Below are positions 11,795-23,263 of a stretch of 64,000 nt of DNA, piece after piece. Origin of the DNA: Thermothielavioides terrestris NRRL 8126. Its lineage: Eukaryota > Ascomycota > Sordariomycetes > Sordariales > Chaetomiaceae. The stretch is taken from contig NC_016460.1 of assembly GCF_000226115.1 (NCBI RefSeq), positions 1,798,001 through 1,862,000 on the forward strand, written 5' to 3'. The position numbers were made by a program, and so were the translations under genes. The notes below the pieces were generated by a model. The model was not told the origin of the DNA. It made no database searches and worked only from the letters and a program-made list of their open reading frames with translations. Positions within the stretch are counted from its first letter, which is position 1. Each line of letters opens with the position of its first letter.

Positions 11795-11844
11795 ACCTAC
11801 ACCCTAACCTTGACCCTCACCCTAACCTTAACCCGAATCCTAAC
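11795..11844 (+). repeat. degenerate telomere-like CCCTAA tract
   Basis: About 50 bp of imperfect hexamers (e.g. ACCCTAACC, CACCCTAACC, TTAACCCG, TCCTAAC) matching the complement of the fungal telomere repeat TTAGGG. It sits inside the MITE-like element, about 20 bp left of the gypsy insertion point. Confidence 0.5.
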
Positions 11845-11864
11845 TAGCGGGGGGCTAGCGCCGC

Positions 11865-12113
11865 TGTCACACGCAACTGTGGCAAGGGCACCTATGACCG
11901 CACCGTGGTCAGGGGTGACGAGCGTTCCCTTAAAAAGGGGAACCTTACCTGGAACCCCTTCGTAGGAAGATAGACTGTATCAATATACTTTTGTGATATA
12001 TACTAGTATTCAGGAGTATCGCCTCATTAGCTAACGAGGCTAAGAGGCATTGATCTTTCTTACCCTTATACGTTTACCGCTAGATGGTTACCGAGCACTA
12101 TCGGCGTATAATA
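11865..12113 (+). repeat. 5' LTR of gypsy element
   Basis: 249 bp, starts TGTCACACGC and ends GTATAATA. Aligned to the 3' LTR without gaps I count about 30 differences, all transitions. Confidence 0.88.
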
Positions 12114-12115
12114 AG

Positions 12116-12139
12116 TGGTGCCTACTAACGATTCGAACC
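12116..12139 (+). other. primer-binding site of gypsy element, unusually long match
   Basis: Two bases after the 5' LTR, TGGTGCCTACTAACG is followed by ATTCGAACC. This complements a tRNA 3' end including CCA and, further in, the T-loop consensus GGTTCGAAT, so complementarity may extend past the acceptor stem. Confidence 0.55.
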
Positions 12140-12343
12140 TATCTACTTCCTATCAAGGAGAGCTAAGTTCGGCTTGGAAGACATTATAAGTTACGCCTAG
12201 TAAGTTGTATAGAGTAGTACCTAAGGTAGATAATACTCCTTTATAAAGGAGTAAGCTTCGGAGTATACGATCTATAACGAACTAGTTTACGACCTAGATA
12301 CCGTCATTCTAGTACTAAGTACTTACGAAGGGTTAGAAACTAG

Positions 12344-15300
12344 ATGGATTTAAGCCTTATAAACGCCAACGTTTATAGGGACGTATAGTAGATATTTAAG
12401 TTTATTAAGGACTTCGAGGTTACCTACAACGTCTAGTAGGTAACTGCTATCAACCTCTAAGACCTCCAATACCTAGAAGCTACTATATTATTTGAAGAGG
12501 TATTAGAAGGAGATGCCTATACCTAACGATATATTGGAACACTGTATATTGTAGAGTACCCTCCCTTTTAAATACTCGACAATTATATTCTTTGTACCTA
12601 CTTTACAACTATTAGGCGTAAAGTCTAAGTAGCTATTAGTAAAAACCTTATCCTAGACCCTAGGATCAAAGACGTTGCCTTAGAGGCTAAGGACTCGACT
12701 TGAGAAACGCTAGAGACCTTAGTACTAGAGAGTCGGGGACCGCTAAAGACCCTGAAGCCTTAGGGGACTAACGATTAGCAACTAGGACTAGCTATATTGT
12801 TAGAAATATTAGTAAGAACCGGATATAATCCAACTAAGAACTAGCTAGTAACTCTACTAAGCCTAACCTTCTAAGAGTAACTAGAGCTCTAAGATATACT
12901 AACTATTCCTCAACGAGGATATAAAACCTATACCGTTAGTAGTTGTAATCTTAGTAGATATTACTAAGTATCGCTAAGAGGATTGTAGGATCTACTACTT
13001 TAAAATCGATAACTCGAAGAGGAAGACCTATTATCTCTAATAGTTTAGCTAATTAGTGCTTTCGACTAAGTTCCTTAGCTACTATTATAAACGTTTAGCC
13101 AACTATCCTAGTATCTATCTAAGCTTCCTAGACTAGATATAGTTATTTAGAACCTTAGGATAGAATATATAGACAGTTCGATCGACTCCGATGTCTCTTT
13201 ACTATTTTAAAAGATATTGAGCTTGCTATATAGATAAGTAGCTAGACCCTTTAGACAAGGAGCTAGACCCTCTAGATAAGTAGTTAGAGCTATAGATATC
13301 TAGGCCACTTTCGCTATATAGGACTTTCTTACTTAGATAGCTAGAATAATAGAGAATCTAAACATTATAATCAAAAGGGCGAATAGGGCTATAGGTATAG
13401 AAGACTATTAGCCTAAAACTAAGGACGGAAGTACTATATCTTTATAATCGTCTATACCTATATTAAAATAGAAGATTTAAGATATTAGTCTCTTCTAGCT
13501 AGATATAGAGAATAAGGCTAAAGAACCCTAGGACCTATAGTACAATAAATAGTAGCTATACTATAAGGATGTCAACCTTTAGGTTAAGTAGGTAGATTAG
13601 GTCGTTAGATACTACCTAGTAAGAGAAGAGACCCTATATATAGAGATATAGACCCTACTTCGAGGATCTATACTATAATAGTATAAGTAGTAGCTCTCTA
13701 CTATAGAAAAGGCAGTACTAACTATATCTATAAAAGTATAGACTAAGCGTTTAAAAAAGGAGTTTAGTATTAAAAGATACAAAGTAGAGAAATAGCTAAA
13801 CGAAAACCGATATACTATAAGGGACAACTATAAAGACAAGCTAGTCTAGAAATTTACTATAGAATACTTTAAATATATATATATTTAGGGAGATACTACT
13901 AAAGAGCAATATCTAATACATTTATATAACTACCTCTATCTAGAGCTTCGCTAACTATACTCTAAACTAGATATAACTATAGAGATAGGCGTATTCCTTA
14001 GTATCCTCGATACCAAAGTATATATCGTTAGAGACAAGCTCTACTAGGATATTGCTAAGGGCTATATTATCGGCTATAGTCCTATTGCCAACAACGTAGA
14101 TATAGAGTACAATGACGAAGGATGAGGAGACGACTAGGAGGATAGCGGAGCCTTCTAGATAGGAAGAGGTAGAAGAGGACACTACGATCCTTAGAGAAGA
14201 GATAGAGATAAACCTTAGCGACCTAGAAACAATTAGTATAGAGATAGTAACTAAATATAGCTATTCGGTAACTAAAACTTCTATAATACAACTAGACGTA
14301 GAAGAGGATATTAACCGTTCAACGATTATAGAGGAGGAGTTAGACCGTTTAATAGCTAGAGAAGAGGCGACAATGGCAACTAGGGAAGACTACCTCGACC
14401 TCGACGACTTCAATGGATTCGGATATATATATATAAGAAGTAGTTCGAAGATAGTACCTTCTTATACTATAGCGAGATTATAGTGATAGGAGACGACGAA
14501 GACGCTAACCTTTACTGCGAAATACTAGAGAAGACTAGGTACATTCTTATCGACGAATATAATATCGAAGCTAAGGATAAGGAGTCGGAAGACGAGGAAG
14601 CCAATAGTTCTTACTACTTATATTATACCTTTCGCTAGCCTAGACTAAGTTGGAACAAACTACTACGATAGCTTCTACGAATTTAGCAATATATCGCCTA
14701 TAGTAGAGTCTTTATAATATATTATAAGCTTTTTGAGTATATAGCCGACGATAACAACGAAGACAAATATAAGCCTATATAACCTTAAATAGACCGTTAG
14801 TACGATTTTAGTAACAATAAGGATAAGCTTGATAGTAAGGATATAAACTTTACGTTAACTAAAGGATAGATTATAGAAGTATAGCTATATATATCGCTAT
14901 TGAAAACATTGGATAAGTAAGCTATATACCTTATAATTAATATTAGTACGAACCTAGGCGAGCTAAGTACTAAAGTTTATTTCGATATAGGTAGTAACGT
15001 TAACCTCGTTGATAAGGAGTTCATCTCTAAGTAGGCTAAAAACCTATACTAGATCGACGTAAAGCTATACTTTGTTAAAGGCGTTGAAGCCTATACCGAA
15101 GTCAAGAAGTAAGTCGAGTTTAACTTCTATATCCGAGGAATCGTCTACGATACCAACGTAGACGGTCACTTCACTATAATAGCCAACGTCATTGAAGGCT
15201 TAAGAGCGAAACTATTGATTAGAACTGACTTTATACTTTGCAATGGAGTAAAGATTGACCTCAATACGTCTATCTATTACTTCCAATCTATTTACAATAT

Positions 15301-18300
15301 AAAGGTGAGAGTATATATAGAATAGAAAAGAACAATCTAGAAGGTGAAAGCTATGAACACTATGACGGTTGTACCTATAACGGAATACCTAATCGAGACT
15401 ACGTTCGAGCCTATAGATACTGATAACGATAATTTAGGTAGTTAGAAATATAAGCTCTACTTTGCTTTATACGTCGAGGGTATACTGGACGCTATTGTAG
15501 ACGCGAAGAGCGTATACTAAGCTATTGTAAGGAACAATACTGCTTACCCAATTACTATTGTCGAAGGATAGCATATTAGACACCTTCTTTAGTATAGCCT
15601 AGAGGAGGATATCTAAGCAATGGTATAGAACCTTATATAGTAGACCTAGGATAACGTTGTAGACGATAAATATATATAGATGACAACAACTATATAACTA
15701 GAGCCTAGCGGTAAAGAACCGATAATAAAGATACTAATAGAGGATAAGTATAAGCCACCTACTAAGTAGGAGTTCTATATACTATCCTATAGTATTGAGA
15801 GACTAGACGATATTCTATATATCAAGTTAGTAGTAGGGGTAAACGTCTATAGTAGGGACAAACGGTATATAGAAGAGATAAAGGTACTGCTAAACAAGTA
15901 TAACGTCTTCTATAACTATAGTATTGTCCCTATATTAAAGGATTAGAAGATGAGAATTCCGTTTATCGACGAATAGTAGAATTAGCTTAAGCCTATTTAG
16001 GTTTACCCATTAAGCGCTAAAGACTAAGCGATCGTCGACGAAAAATACAACAAACTATATATATAAAGAAAGATAGACTTTATAGACTAGCTAACCTCTA
16101 TCGCTTACCTAGTCTTCGTAGTCTACTATATAGTTGCTAGAAAAACGAAAGGCAGAGCTGTAGTAGACCTCTAGCCCCTAAATATATTGGTGGTACCGGA
16201 TATATACCTATTGCCTAACTAAGACGATATTATAAATATAATAACAAGTAATATAATCTTTATAGTATTCGACGCCTCTAGATTCTTCTTTTAGCTTCTA
16301 GTTGTAGAAGAACATTATAACTATATAGTAGTCATTAGTCCTAGAGGTTTAAAACACTTAAACATTGTACTAATAGGATTTAAAAACTCACTAGCTTTTA
16401 TATAGCGCTTTATAGACCGTTTATTCTATAAGTATAAGCACTTTATATACGTCTATATCGACGACATTATTATCGTTAGCAAGAATATAGAGGAGTACCT
16501 TAAGTACGTTGAGACGGTTCTCGACATCCTCGACAAAGTATATATTTATATTTCGATAGAAAAATCCTTTGTAGCTTACCCGTCAGTGAGACTACTTAGC
16601 TATATAGTCAATAGCAAAGGAGTAGCTAAGATAGACGATATAATCGCTATATTTAAGAAACTTAAGTTCCCTAACACCTTCGAGACCTTAGAGCAGTACC
16701 TTGGTATAGCTAGATAGCTATATAAGGGTATCCTATAGTATATAGCGAAAGTATAGCCTCTATAGGACTATAAAACTAAACTCCTTGCCTAAGGGAGAGT
16801 AAGCGGAGACCTTCTTATTGTTAAGTCGAAGAACATTAGGAAGGTATTTACTTCGAACGTTAAATTCGAGCCTATACTAATGGAACTAGAGTCCTTTAGG
16901 TTACTATAGAAATACTTATATAAGCAATACTTCCTATATTATTACTATCTTAATAAGCTGCTATTTATTAAGCTCAATATAAATGGCAAAGGATATAGAG
17001 CAATCGTCTTTCAACTCTATAGCAAATAGGACGGTACTAGTATCCTCGGCTAAGACATTCTAAATAGCGAGATCTAGCCTATTATATTCTTGTCCTACCT
17101 AACTTCTAACGTAGAAAGGAAGTACAAGAGTATAGAAATAGAAGTTGCTACTATTGTATAGGTAGTTAGGAAGCTTTGAAAAATAATATAGTCAAACTAA
17201 TACCCTATAAACATCTTGATAGACTATATAGCAACTAGAGGCATTATAAAGTATATATCTTTTACTACTATAGACCTTATAAAGGCTAACCTAAAGCTTG
17301 TTAACGCTATAAACTAGCTATCCTAGTTCGACCTTAACATTTTCTATATATTAAGAAAGCTCAACGTTGTACTAGACGCCTTGTTACGTTTATCAACCTT
17401 CGAGGAGGACGCCCTTAACAAAACCTAAGACGCTACTAACGAACTAGAGGACATTTGGTCTACTACCTAGATCGACATTGAGGAATACTACGTTATAGAT
17501 ACTAGTACCTTCGAGCTAATTATTAGTGACGAGTTTAAAGCTAAGCTGACTATAGCTTACCCTAACGACTGTTAGTACAATAAGATCATTAGGAGTCTCT
17601 ATAATATAGAAGAACAAGCTAAGAAGATCGCTAAATAGAGAGAATATAAAGAGTAAGAAGGAGAGCTATAAAGAAAGTAGTATCGAAAGCTATAGCTTAG
17701 ACCCTATAAACTGAAGGACGGTCTCCTCTACTACGTTGACTACGAAGGAGCAAGGAAGCTTTGTATCCCTAGTAGCTATATCAAAGACATTCTTACTATT
17801 ATATATAATAATACTTACTACTTCGGTATAGATAATATAATAGTGAACCTCTTGGTATTCGCATTTAACTGAAAGCGTTAGATAGTATATAAGTATATTT
17901 AGCACTGCCCTATATATAGAGAGAACTAGACCTTGAGAGAACTGAAGCCTAGAGACCTTTAGCTAATTCGGATATCGCTATAGCCTTTCTATACTATTAT
18001 TATAGATTTTATCGTTGGTCTATCTACTATATCCTCTAAAGGGACACTATAGTCAATGAAAAAGTACCTAATCCTTAACGCTATATATACTATTATCTAT
18101 AAGTTTAGTAAAAAGAAGCTTCTTATAGCTAGAAACGACAAAATATTAGTAGAGGAATAGGTAGTTATAATCCTTAGAGCGCTAACGTATATAGATTGGG
18201 GACTTTCAACGTAAATCATTAGCGACTAAGACACTAAGTTCACCTCTAACCTATAGAAAGAAATCTTTTATATCCTAGGCGTTAGCCTCCTTTTCTCAAT

Positions 18301-19249
18301 AGCCTATTATCCTTAGATGGACAGTTAGTTAGAAAGGACGAACTAGATAGTAGAAATCGCTATCTATATAGAAGCTATAGAAAAACTAGGAACGCTATAG
18401 CCTCTATTTCTCCCTACGTTGTAGTATAATCTTAACAATATATTTGTAGTCACTATTGGAAGATCGTTGAACGAGTTGGTATATAGCTTTAAACTATACT
18501 CTATCCTAGATATACTTTACTATAAAAAGGGTATCGTTGCCTTCGCTAAAGCTATTAGTGTCTTTAGACAATAGTATTAAGAGGAAGTAACGAAATAGAT
18601 CGATTATATAGACGCTATTACGAAGATATATTATAACGATAAATATATATCTACCGAGTTCAAAGTAGGAGATACCATTTACCTACGACTATACAACGGA
18701 TACTATCTTCTAGGAAAGCCTAAATAAAAGTAGTTACTATAGTAGGTAAGACTATTTAAGATTGTCTATAAAATCGATAGGAACGCCTATAAGCTTAACT
18801 TCCTAGCTAGTTGGAAAGTCTATTTAGTGGTTTCAGTTTCCTAGTTATAGAAGCTGGATTAGGGGAAAGACCCCTTTAGCTATAATATAGAACCCCCTAG
18901 CCCTATAATCGTTGACGGAGACGAGCACTAGGAAGTCGAGAGAATTGTATAATAGCGTATCACTTAGAGGAACTAGAGACCCAAAGTCGAGTATCTAGTA
19001 TAATAGAAAGGATTTACCGCTAAGGACGACTAGTAGATTCTATATATTTAGCTTGTTGACGGTACTAGGGAATTTGTCGAAGAGTACGAAAAGGCGTACC
19101 CTATCGACTAGGAGAAGGAATACTATAACAAAGGTATCGCTATTAAAGAATAGGAGGAAGTGAAAGAGATTCCTTAGTCTTAGAACTAAGTTGTCGTTGA
19201 GCTATTGTAGAGGAAGGGTAGCGACTACTAATAGCTATACTATTATTGA
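12344..19249 (+). pseudogene. gag-pol polyprotein, one frame, many RIP stops
   Basis: One reading frame runs from an ATG at 12344 to a TGA at 19247-19249 (about 2300 codons). The interruptions I read are TAG/TAA at positions where Gln fits, plus a few TGA where Trp fits. The gag part ends in an Arg/Gly-rich stretch (about 14160-14400). The protease site reads D-I-G (14984-14992) where D-S/T-G is expected. Reverse transcriptase has YIDD at 16454-16465 followed by IIIVSKN. RNase H follows at about 16850-17400. Integrase (about 17690-18700) keeps catalytic acidic positions (SDxDTKF at 18221 on; a QLERTNQ-like site near 18325), while its zinc finger is damaged. A basic C-terminal tail ends near 19.2 kb. 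Gag and pol share one frame without a frameshift. The frame is non-functional; every missing Gln or Trp is explained by a C-to-T or G-to-A change. Confidence 0.85.
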
Positions 19250-19326
19250 CTTTCTCTTTCTCTTTCCTTCTTTCCTATTTCTCTCTCTTCCTTTCGTTCG
19301 CTTATACTTTCTTTGTTAGAATATAT

Positions 19327-19959
19327 TTACTTTAGTATATCTATTACTATTATATCGCTATTAGACGTATAAGCGCTATCCTCTATTTTATAGATCTCCT
19401 AGTTTTTCTTCTCTTTACCCTTTATTTAGATATTATCAACGCTTTTAGTTATAAAATTATAGTTATTCAGTTCGTTAAGCACTTTGCTTATTCTAGTTTT
19501 CCTATATCTAGATTTGCTACTGACCTTGACCTATAAATAGTTAGGGAAAGCTATCCTATTACTATAAAAGTATAGAGCTTCGAGCCTCGAGGGTACAATG
19601 TTCTATTCTTTGGCTATTGTTAGATGGCAACACTGTTTATCGGCTATAGGCACTATGCCATTGTTTTTATTTACTTCTAGAACGGCCTAACGTAGACTAC
19701 TATAATTTCCTTTCTTTTTATATATTAACCTCAACGTATCTATCTTCCTTAACAATTCCTTATTATAGTCATTCGTATTCGCTATACGATCGATCGTCAA
19801 ACCTTTTTATTACTGAGCTATATATATTTATACGAGCTACTATTAGTCAGTATACGTTTACGCTATATTCGCGACTTGAAATAATCCGCTATATATTCTC
19901 GCGATATCTACGTTAATAATAGAGGCGACTATATAGTCGATTCTTTTAGCTCGCTAACG
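19327..19959 (-). pseudogene. decayed antisense reading frame between pol and 3' ORF
   Basis: Reading leftward from 19959 to a TAA at 19327-19329 gives about 210 codons with roughly a dozen TAG/TAA and no TGA. The decoded product is Lys/Arg/Asn-rich (e.g. NKELLRKIDTLRLIYKKK) and ends in an acidic tail (YTSNSDIIVID). I do not recognise it. A second minus-strand frame upstream is also partly open (YIADYFKSRI), so the true frame could shift. TpA-rich DNA biases stop content, so coding origin is inferred. Confidence 0.4.
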
Positions 19960-20040
19960 TCATTGAGTAGTGAAGCGTTTAAATACAATTATATCGATAT
20001 TACTAAGGGAGACATCTAATTAGCCTTCGTTGTATATAGA

Positions 20041-22038
20041 ATGCCTCCCTATATATAAAAGACTCCTACTAAAACCTATACTACTGGTACCTAAAAAAGA
20101 GAGAGCGCTTACCTCGCTATAAAGTAAATGGGAGGTACTATAAAGAAAGTTACTAATATAGTTGATACCCCCTTATACGCTATAGAAGTATATATATCCT
20201 ACTAGGCTATAACTAAGGACGTTGCTACTAGAGCTGCCTATAACGATGAAATGATAGCCATTAAGAAAGCCGATATAGCTAGAGCAATCTAGAACAGTTT
20301 GGAAACTATATATAAGGAATAGGAGCAAGCTACTATCTTAGGCCCTATTGTTATTCTAGACGACGAGCCTAAAGTCACTGAGGACTATGAGGAAGTGCTA
20401 GATAGCGACGTAGTATAAGAGCACCTCAACGCTCTTCTTACTTATAAGTATATAAAGGGAGAACAACCCCTCCAACGTACATCTAGGATCTAGTACCCTA
20501 TTATCGATAACGTTGTAATCGTCTATATATAGTATAAAGAGCTTTAGCAAGCTATATACATTATATTCGATAACGAAATAGTCGTAAGCGATAACGACTA
20601 GGATACCTTAGACGACGATAAGGCCAATTATATAAACGACAAAGAGGATATAGCTATAGAGCTATATTGTATTCCAGAGCTATAAGAGACCTATATATTC
20701 TATAGTTATTCCTATCGCCCTATAAAAGCTACGAACAAGTATATCGCTACTATAAACGAGGTACTCGCCTATATATACGTAGACTTTGGCTATAACGAAG
20801 AATATATAGCTAAGCTTGCAACGTAGTTTACTAGATTCTATTACATAGTCTCGAAAAAAGATCCTAGTAATAAACTAGCTAGCTTCGCTTATAACTTATA
20901 CGTCTATAGGATTAAAGGTATAGTCAAAAAGGCCTTTAAGGAGTTCTAGGAGACTAGAATAGTAACTATAAACTATATATCGACCGCTATCGAAATCCTC
21001 GCTTTATAGTATATATCGCCTAAAGGGGAGGGCAACCCGTCTATTAACACGATATTAGTAGAGCTTAGCCTAGTATACTACAATAATGTTAAAGCTATAG
21101 ATATAGTAAGCGGTACTAGTTATATAGTTACTATGAACGATGCTACTATCAAATCCCTCTAGGCCAATATAAAGACTATATAGGCATTTACTAAAGACCT
21201 ATTGCATTTTGTATAGAAGTACCAAGTATACGTTAAAGAAGTCGAGAACGTCGTTGTAGAATCTATAAGATATATCGGCGCTATAGATATAAATAGGAAC
21301 GCTAGATATATAGAGCTAGATACCTTTATCTTCTAGGCCGACCTAGATGAAATGCATTATCATTGGATTAAGAAGATTAGCGATATATAGCAAGCCTACG
21401 ACAAGACTATAATAGAACTCTATTATATAGACAATACGCTCTATAAAGACGTCGATATAGTTATATATATAACCTTCGATATATAAGACATTATCTATAT
21501 AAGTTTATCGAAGTATATATAAGACCTTAAGCACTATACAACAATCCTCGAGGCCTATATAATTATACTAGGTATAATTCCTAGTAAGACGAAAATTATA
21601 AGATAGACTATTACAACTATCTAGCCTAATAAACACTAAGAACCGGTACCTAAGGTTAGCTAAGCTATAACCGTAATGGCTATACACTCTACTAAGACTA
21701 TATAGCCGCCCGCCTAGAGAACGCCTATCAAGGTACCTATCGCCAAAGCTACGTCGCTAATTGTATCGACGATACTAGCTAAGACGCTATAAAGCTAATG
21801 TAATAAGAGTATCCATTCAACGTTAGGAGCTAAAATGGTCGAAGTCACCGCCACTAAGCGCTAACGTAAAGTAACTATTGACAACAAGGTATAGAAGACG
21901 CCAATATATCTTCCTAAGAAGCTTAAAAAGACGCCTACTTCCGCTAAACGTAAGGCGGCAACAAAGGCCTCTAAGGTTGGAAGAGACGACCCTTATACTA
22001 GTGATAGTATAGTCGATCTCGATAAATAGAACAAATAA
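20041..22038 (+). pseudogene. third decayed ORF downstream of pol in gypsy element
   Basis: Starting at ATG 20041 (or 20128, same frame) and ending at TAA 22036-22038, 666 codons read with only TAG/TAA interruptions and no TGA that I found. The decoded protein has an acidic N-terminal half, a central part with hydrophobic and aromatic residues, and a strongly basic C-terminal part (e.g. KKLKKTPTSAKRKAATKASK) followed by an acidic end (DDPYTSDSIVDLD). No signal peptide or transmembrane helix stands out, so it does not look like an envelope protein. It starts about 0.8 kb after the end of pol, which explains part of the large size of the element. Function unknown. Confidence 0.5.
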
Positions 22039-22209
22039 ACGGATATATCGTAATAGAGGACTTCGCTATAGGACGAGATAACGGATATAAAACCTATATA
22101 AGGTATAATATAGATTAGTTTTCTTCCCTTTCTATACGCTCCTTCGTCCTATATTAAATTCTATAATAATGGCGAGGACGCTATCTTTTTCTTCTTGTCC
22201 CTAGGCACT

Positions 22210-22458
22210 TGTTATATATAACTGTGGTAAGGGCACCTATAACTATACCGTAGTTAGGGGTAACGAGCGTTCCCTTAAAAAGGGGAACCTTACTTAGAAC
22301 CCCTTTGTAGGAAGATAGACTATATTAATATACTTTTATAACATATACTAGTGTTTAGGAGTGTCGCCTTATCAGCTGACGAGGCTAAGAGGCATTGATC
22401 TTTCTCACCCTTATACGTTTACCGCTAGATGGTCACCGAGCACTATTGGCGTATAATA
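22210..22458 (+). repeat. 3' LTR of gypsy element
   Basis: 249 bp, starts TGTTATATAT and ends GTATAATA, followed by GCCGC. More heavily C-to-T/G-to-A changed than the 5' copy at its start. Confidence 0.88.
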
Positions 22459-23011
22459 GCCGCCCCCCATACCCCTAGTGAACTAACCTATAGCTAACCT
22501 ATGGCAATAGTGCAAACCCCTTGGCGGTCTTGGCGGGGTACTGACGCTGTAAAAACATTGCTAACAATTGGCCAAAATTAGTCTTGGCGGGACCTCTATA
22601 ACCTCTAGCCTAGTCTAGGCCCCGGCTTTGGTGGCTTTGCCCTAGCATTTGTATGTTTTCTAGTGGCATTGCCCCAGCTTTTTAGGCCTTATCCCGGCAT
22701 TGGCCTCCCGGTATGTGTTTTCGACCTTTTCGACTTCGATTTGTCGACTTCGATGGCGTTGTTTACGTTTTTTGGGCTTCAACCGGCACTAGCCCACCGG
22801 ATTGCGACTTTTCCTTACGTTTTAGGCGTCTACCGGCACTGGCCTACCAGCTTTTTCGCGTTGTCAAGCGATTCCAAGGCGACTTTTTCTCCTTCTCGAC
22901 CACAGCCCCGGCTAGGTATGTGGACTTGCCCCTACGGGAAGGACGACTGGCGAAATCATCAGAAGCATAGGAAGAAACCCTCACGAGCTTGGCGGATGGA
23001 CATGAAGGCGG

Positions 23012-23190
23012 AGGATGTGGACAAGACAATGGAGCATATGGACATGCCCCTGGCAATGGGACGATTGGTATAGCAGGTTCATTGAAGGCAAGGGACTTGA
23101 AGGCGGAAGATATGGACATATAGACGGAGGATATGGACACGCAGACGGAGGATATAGACGAAACAGTGGAGGATATGGACATGCCCCTAT
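23012..23190 (+). repeat. GGATATGGACA minisatellite in outer element
   Basis: Imperfect 18-22 bp units around GGCGGAGGATATGGACA occur about six times. One frame through them (23015-23200) would read Gly/Tyr-rich (e.g. DGGYGHADGGYRRNSGGYGH). It lies in the right arm of the outer LTR element. Probably a structural repeat, or the remnant of a gag-like coding segment. Confidence 0.6.
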
Positions 23191-23249
23191 GCATTATTAG
23201 GCACGTTTATGGGTTTTGAGCATGGCGATGGGGACATCGCCATCATGAC

Positions 23250-23260
23250 GGATGGGGGGA
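23250..23260 (+). other. putative polypurine tract of outer element
   Basis: GGATGGGGGGA lies three bases before the right LTR, where plus-strand priming is expected. A perfect hairpin (ATGGCGAT / ATCGCCAT, about 23223-23243) lies just upstream. Confidence 0.5.
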
Positions 23261-23263
23261 CTC

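Larger units (their letters stand above)
11865..22458 (+). mobile_element. Ty3/gypsy LTR retrotransposon, RIP-degraded
   Basis: 10,594 bp bounded by 249-bp LTRs (11865-12113 and 22210-22458) and flanked by the 5-bp duplication GCCGC (11860-11864 and 22459-22463). The interior is extremely AT- and TpA-rich, with TAG/CTA everywhere, unlike both flanks. The internal order is gag - protease - reverse transcriptase - RNase H - integrase in one plus-strand frame, then an antisense frame, then a third plus-strand frame. Protease before RT and integrase last is the Ty3/gypsy order. It is inserted into the MITE-like element. Stop codons throughout make it inactive. I could not find a clear polypurine tract before the right LTR. 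Confidence 0.9.
11620..22598. mobile_element. TA-flanked inverted-repeat element (MITE-like), split by the gypsy element
   Basis: A perfect 29-bp inverted repeat (11615-11643 against 22575-22603, core AGAGGTCCCGCCAAGACTAA) brackets the gypsy element. The symmetry includes TA dinucleotides at 11618-11619 and 22599-22600, consistent with a Tc1/mariner-type TA duplication. Removing the gypsy element and one GCCGC copy leaves about 380 bp with no coding potential, the size of a MITE. The palindrome is directly visible; calling it a transposon is inference. The alternative is an internal inverted repeat of the outer LTR element. Confidence 0.55.

Noticed and set aside
13612..14182. Short minus-strand ORFs inside the gypsy element
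   Set aside because: They lie opposite the gag-pol frame, whose protein motifs are recognisable; their Tyr/Ile/Ser-rich products follow from TpA-rich DNA.
20041..22038. Retroviral-type envelope identity for the third gypsy ORF
   Set aside because: The decoded frame shows no signal peptide, fusion-type segment or C-terminal membrane anchor, and has a basic tail instead.
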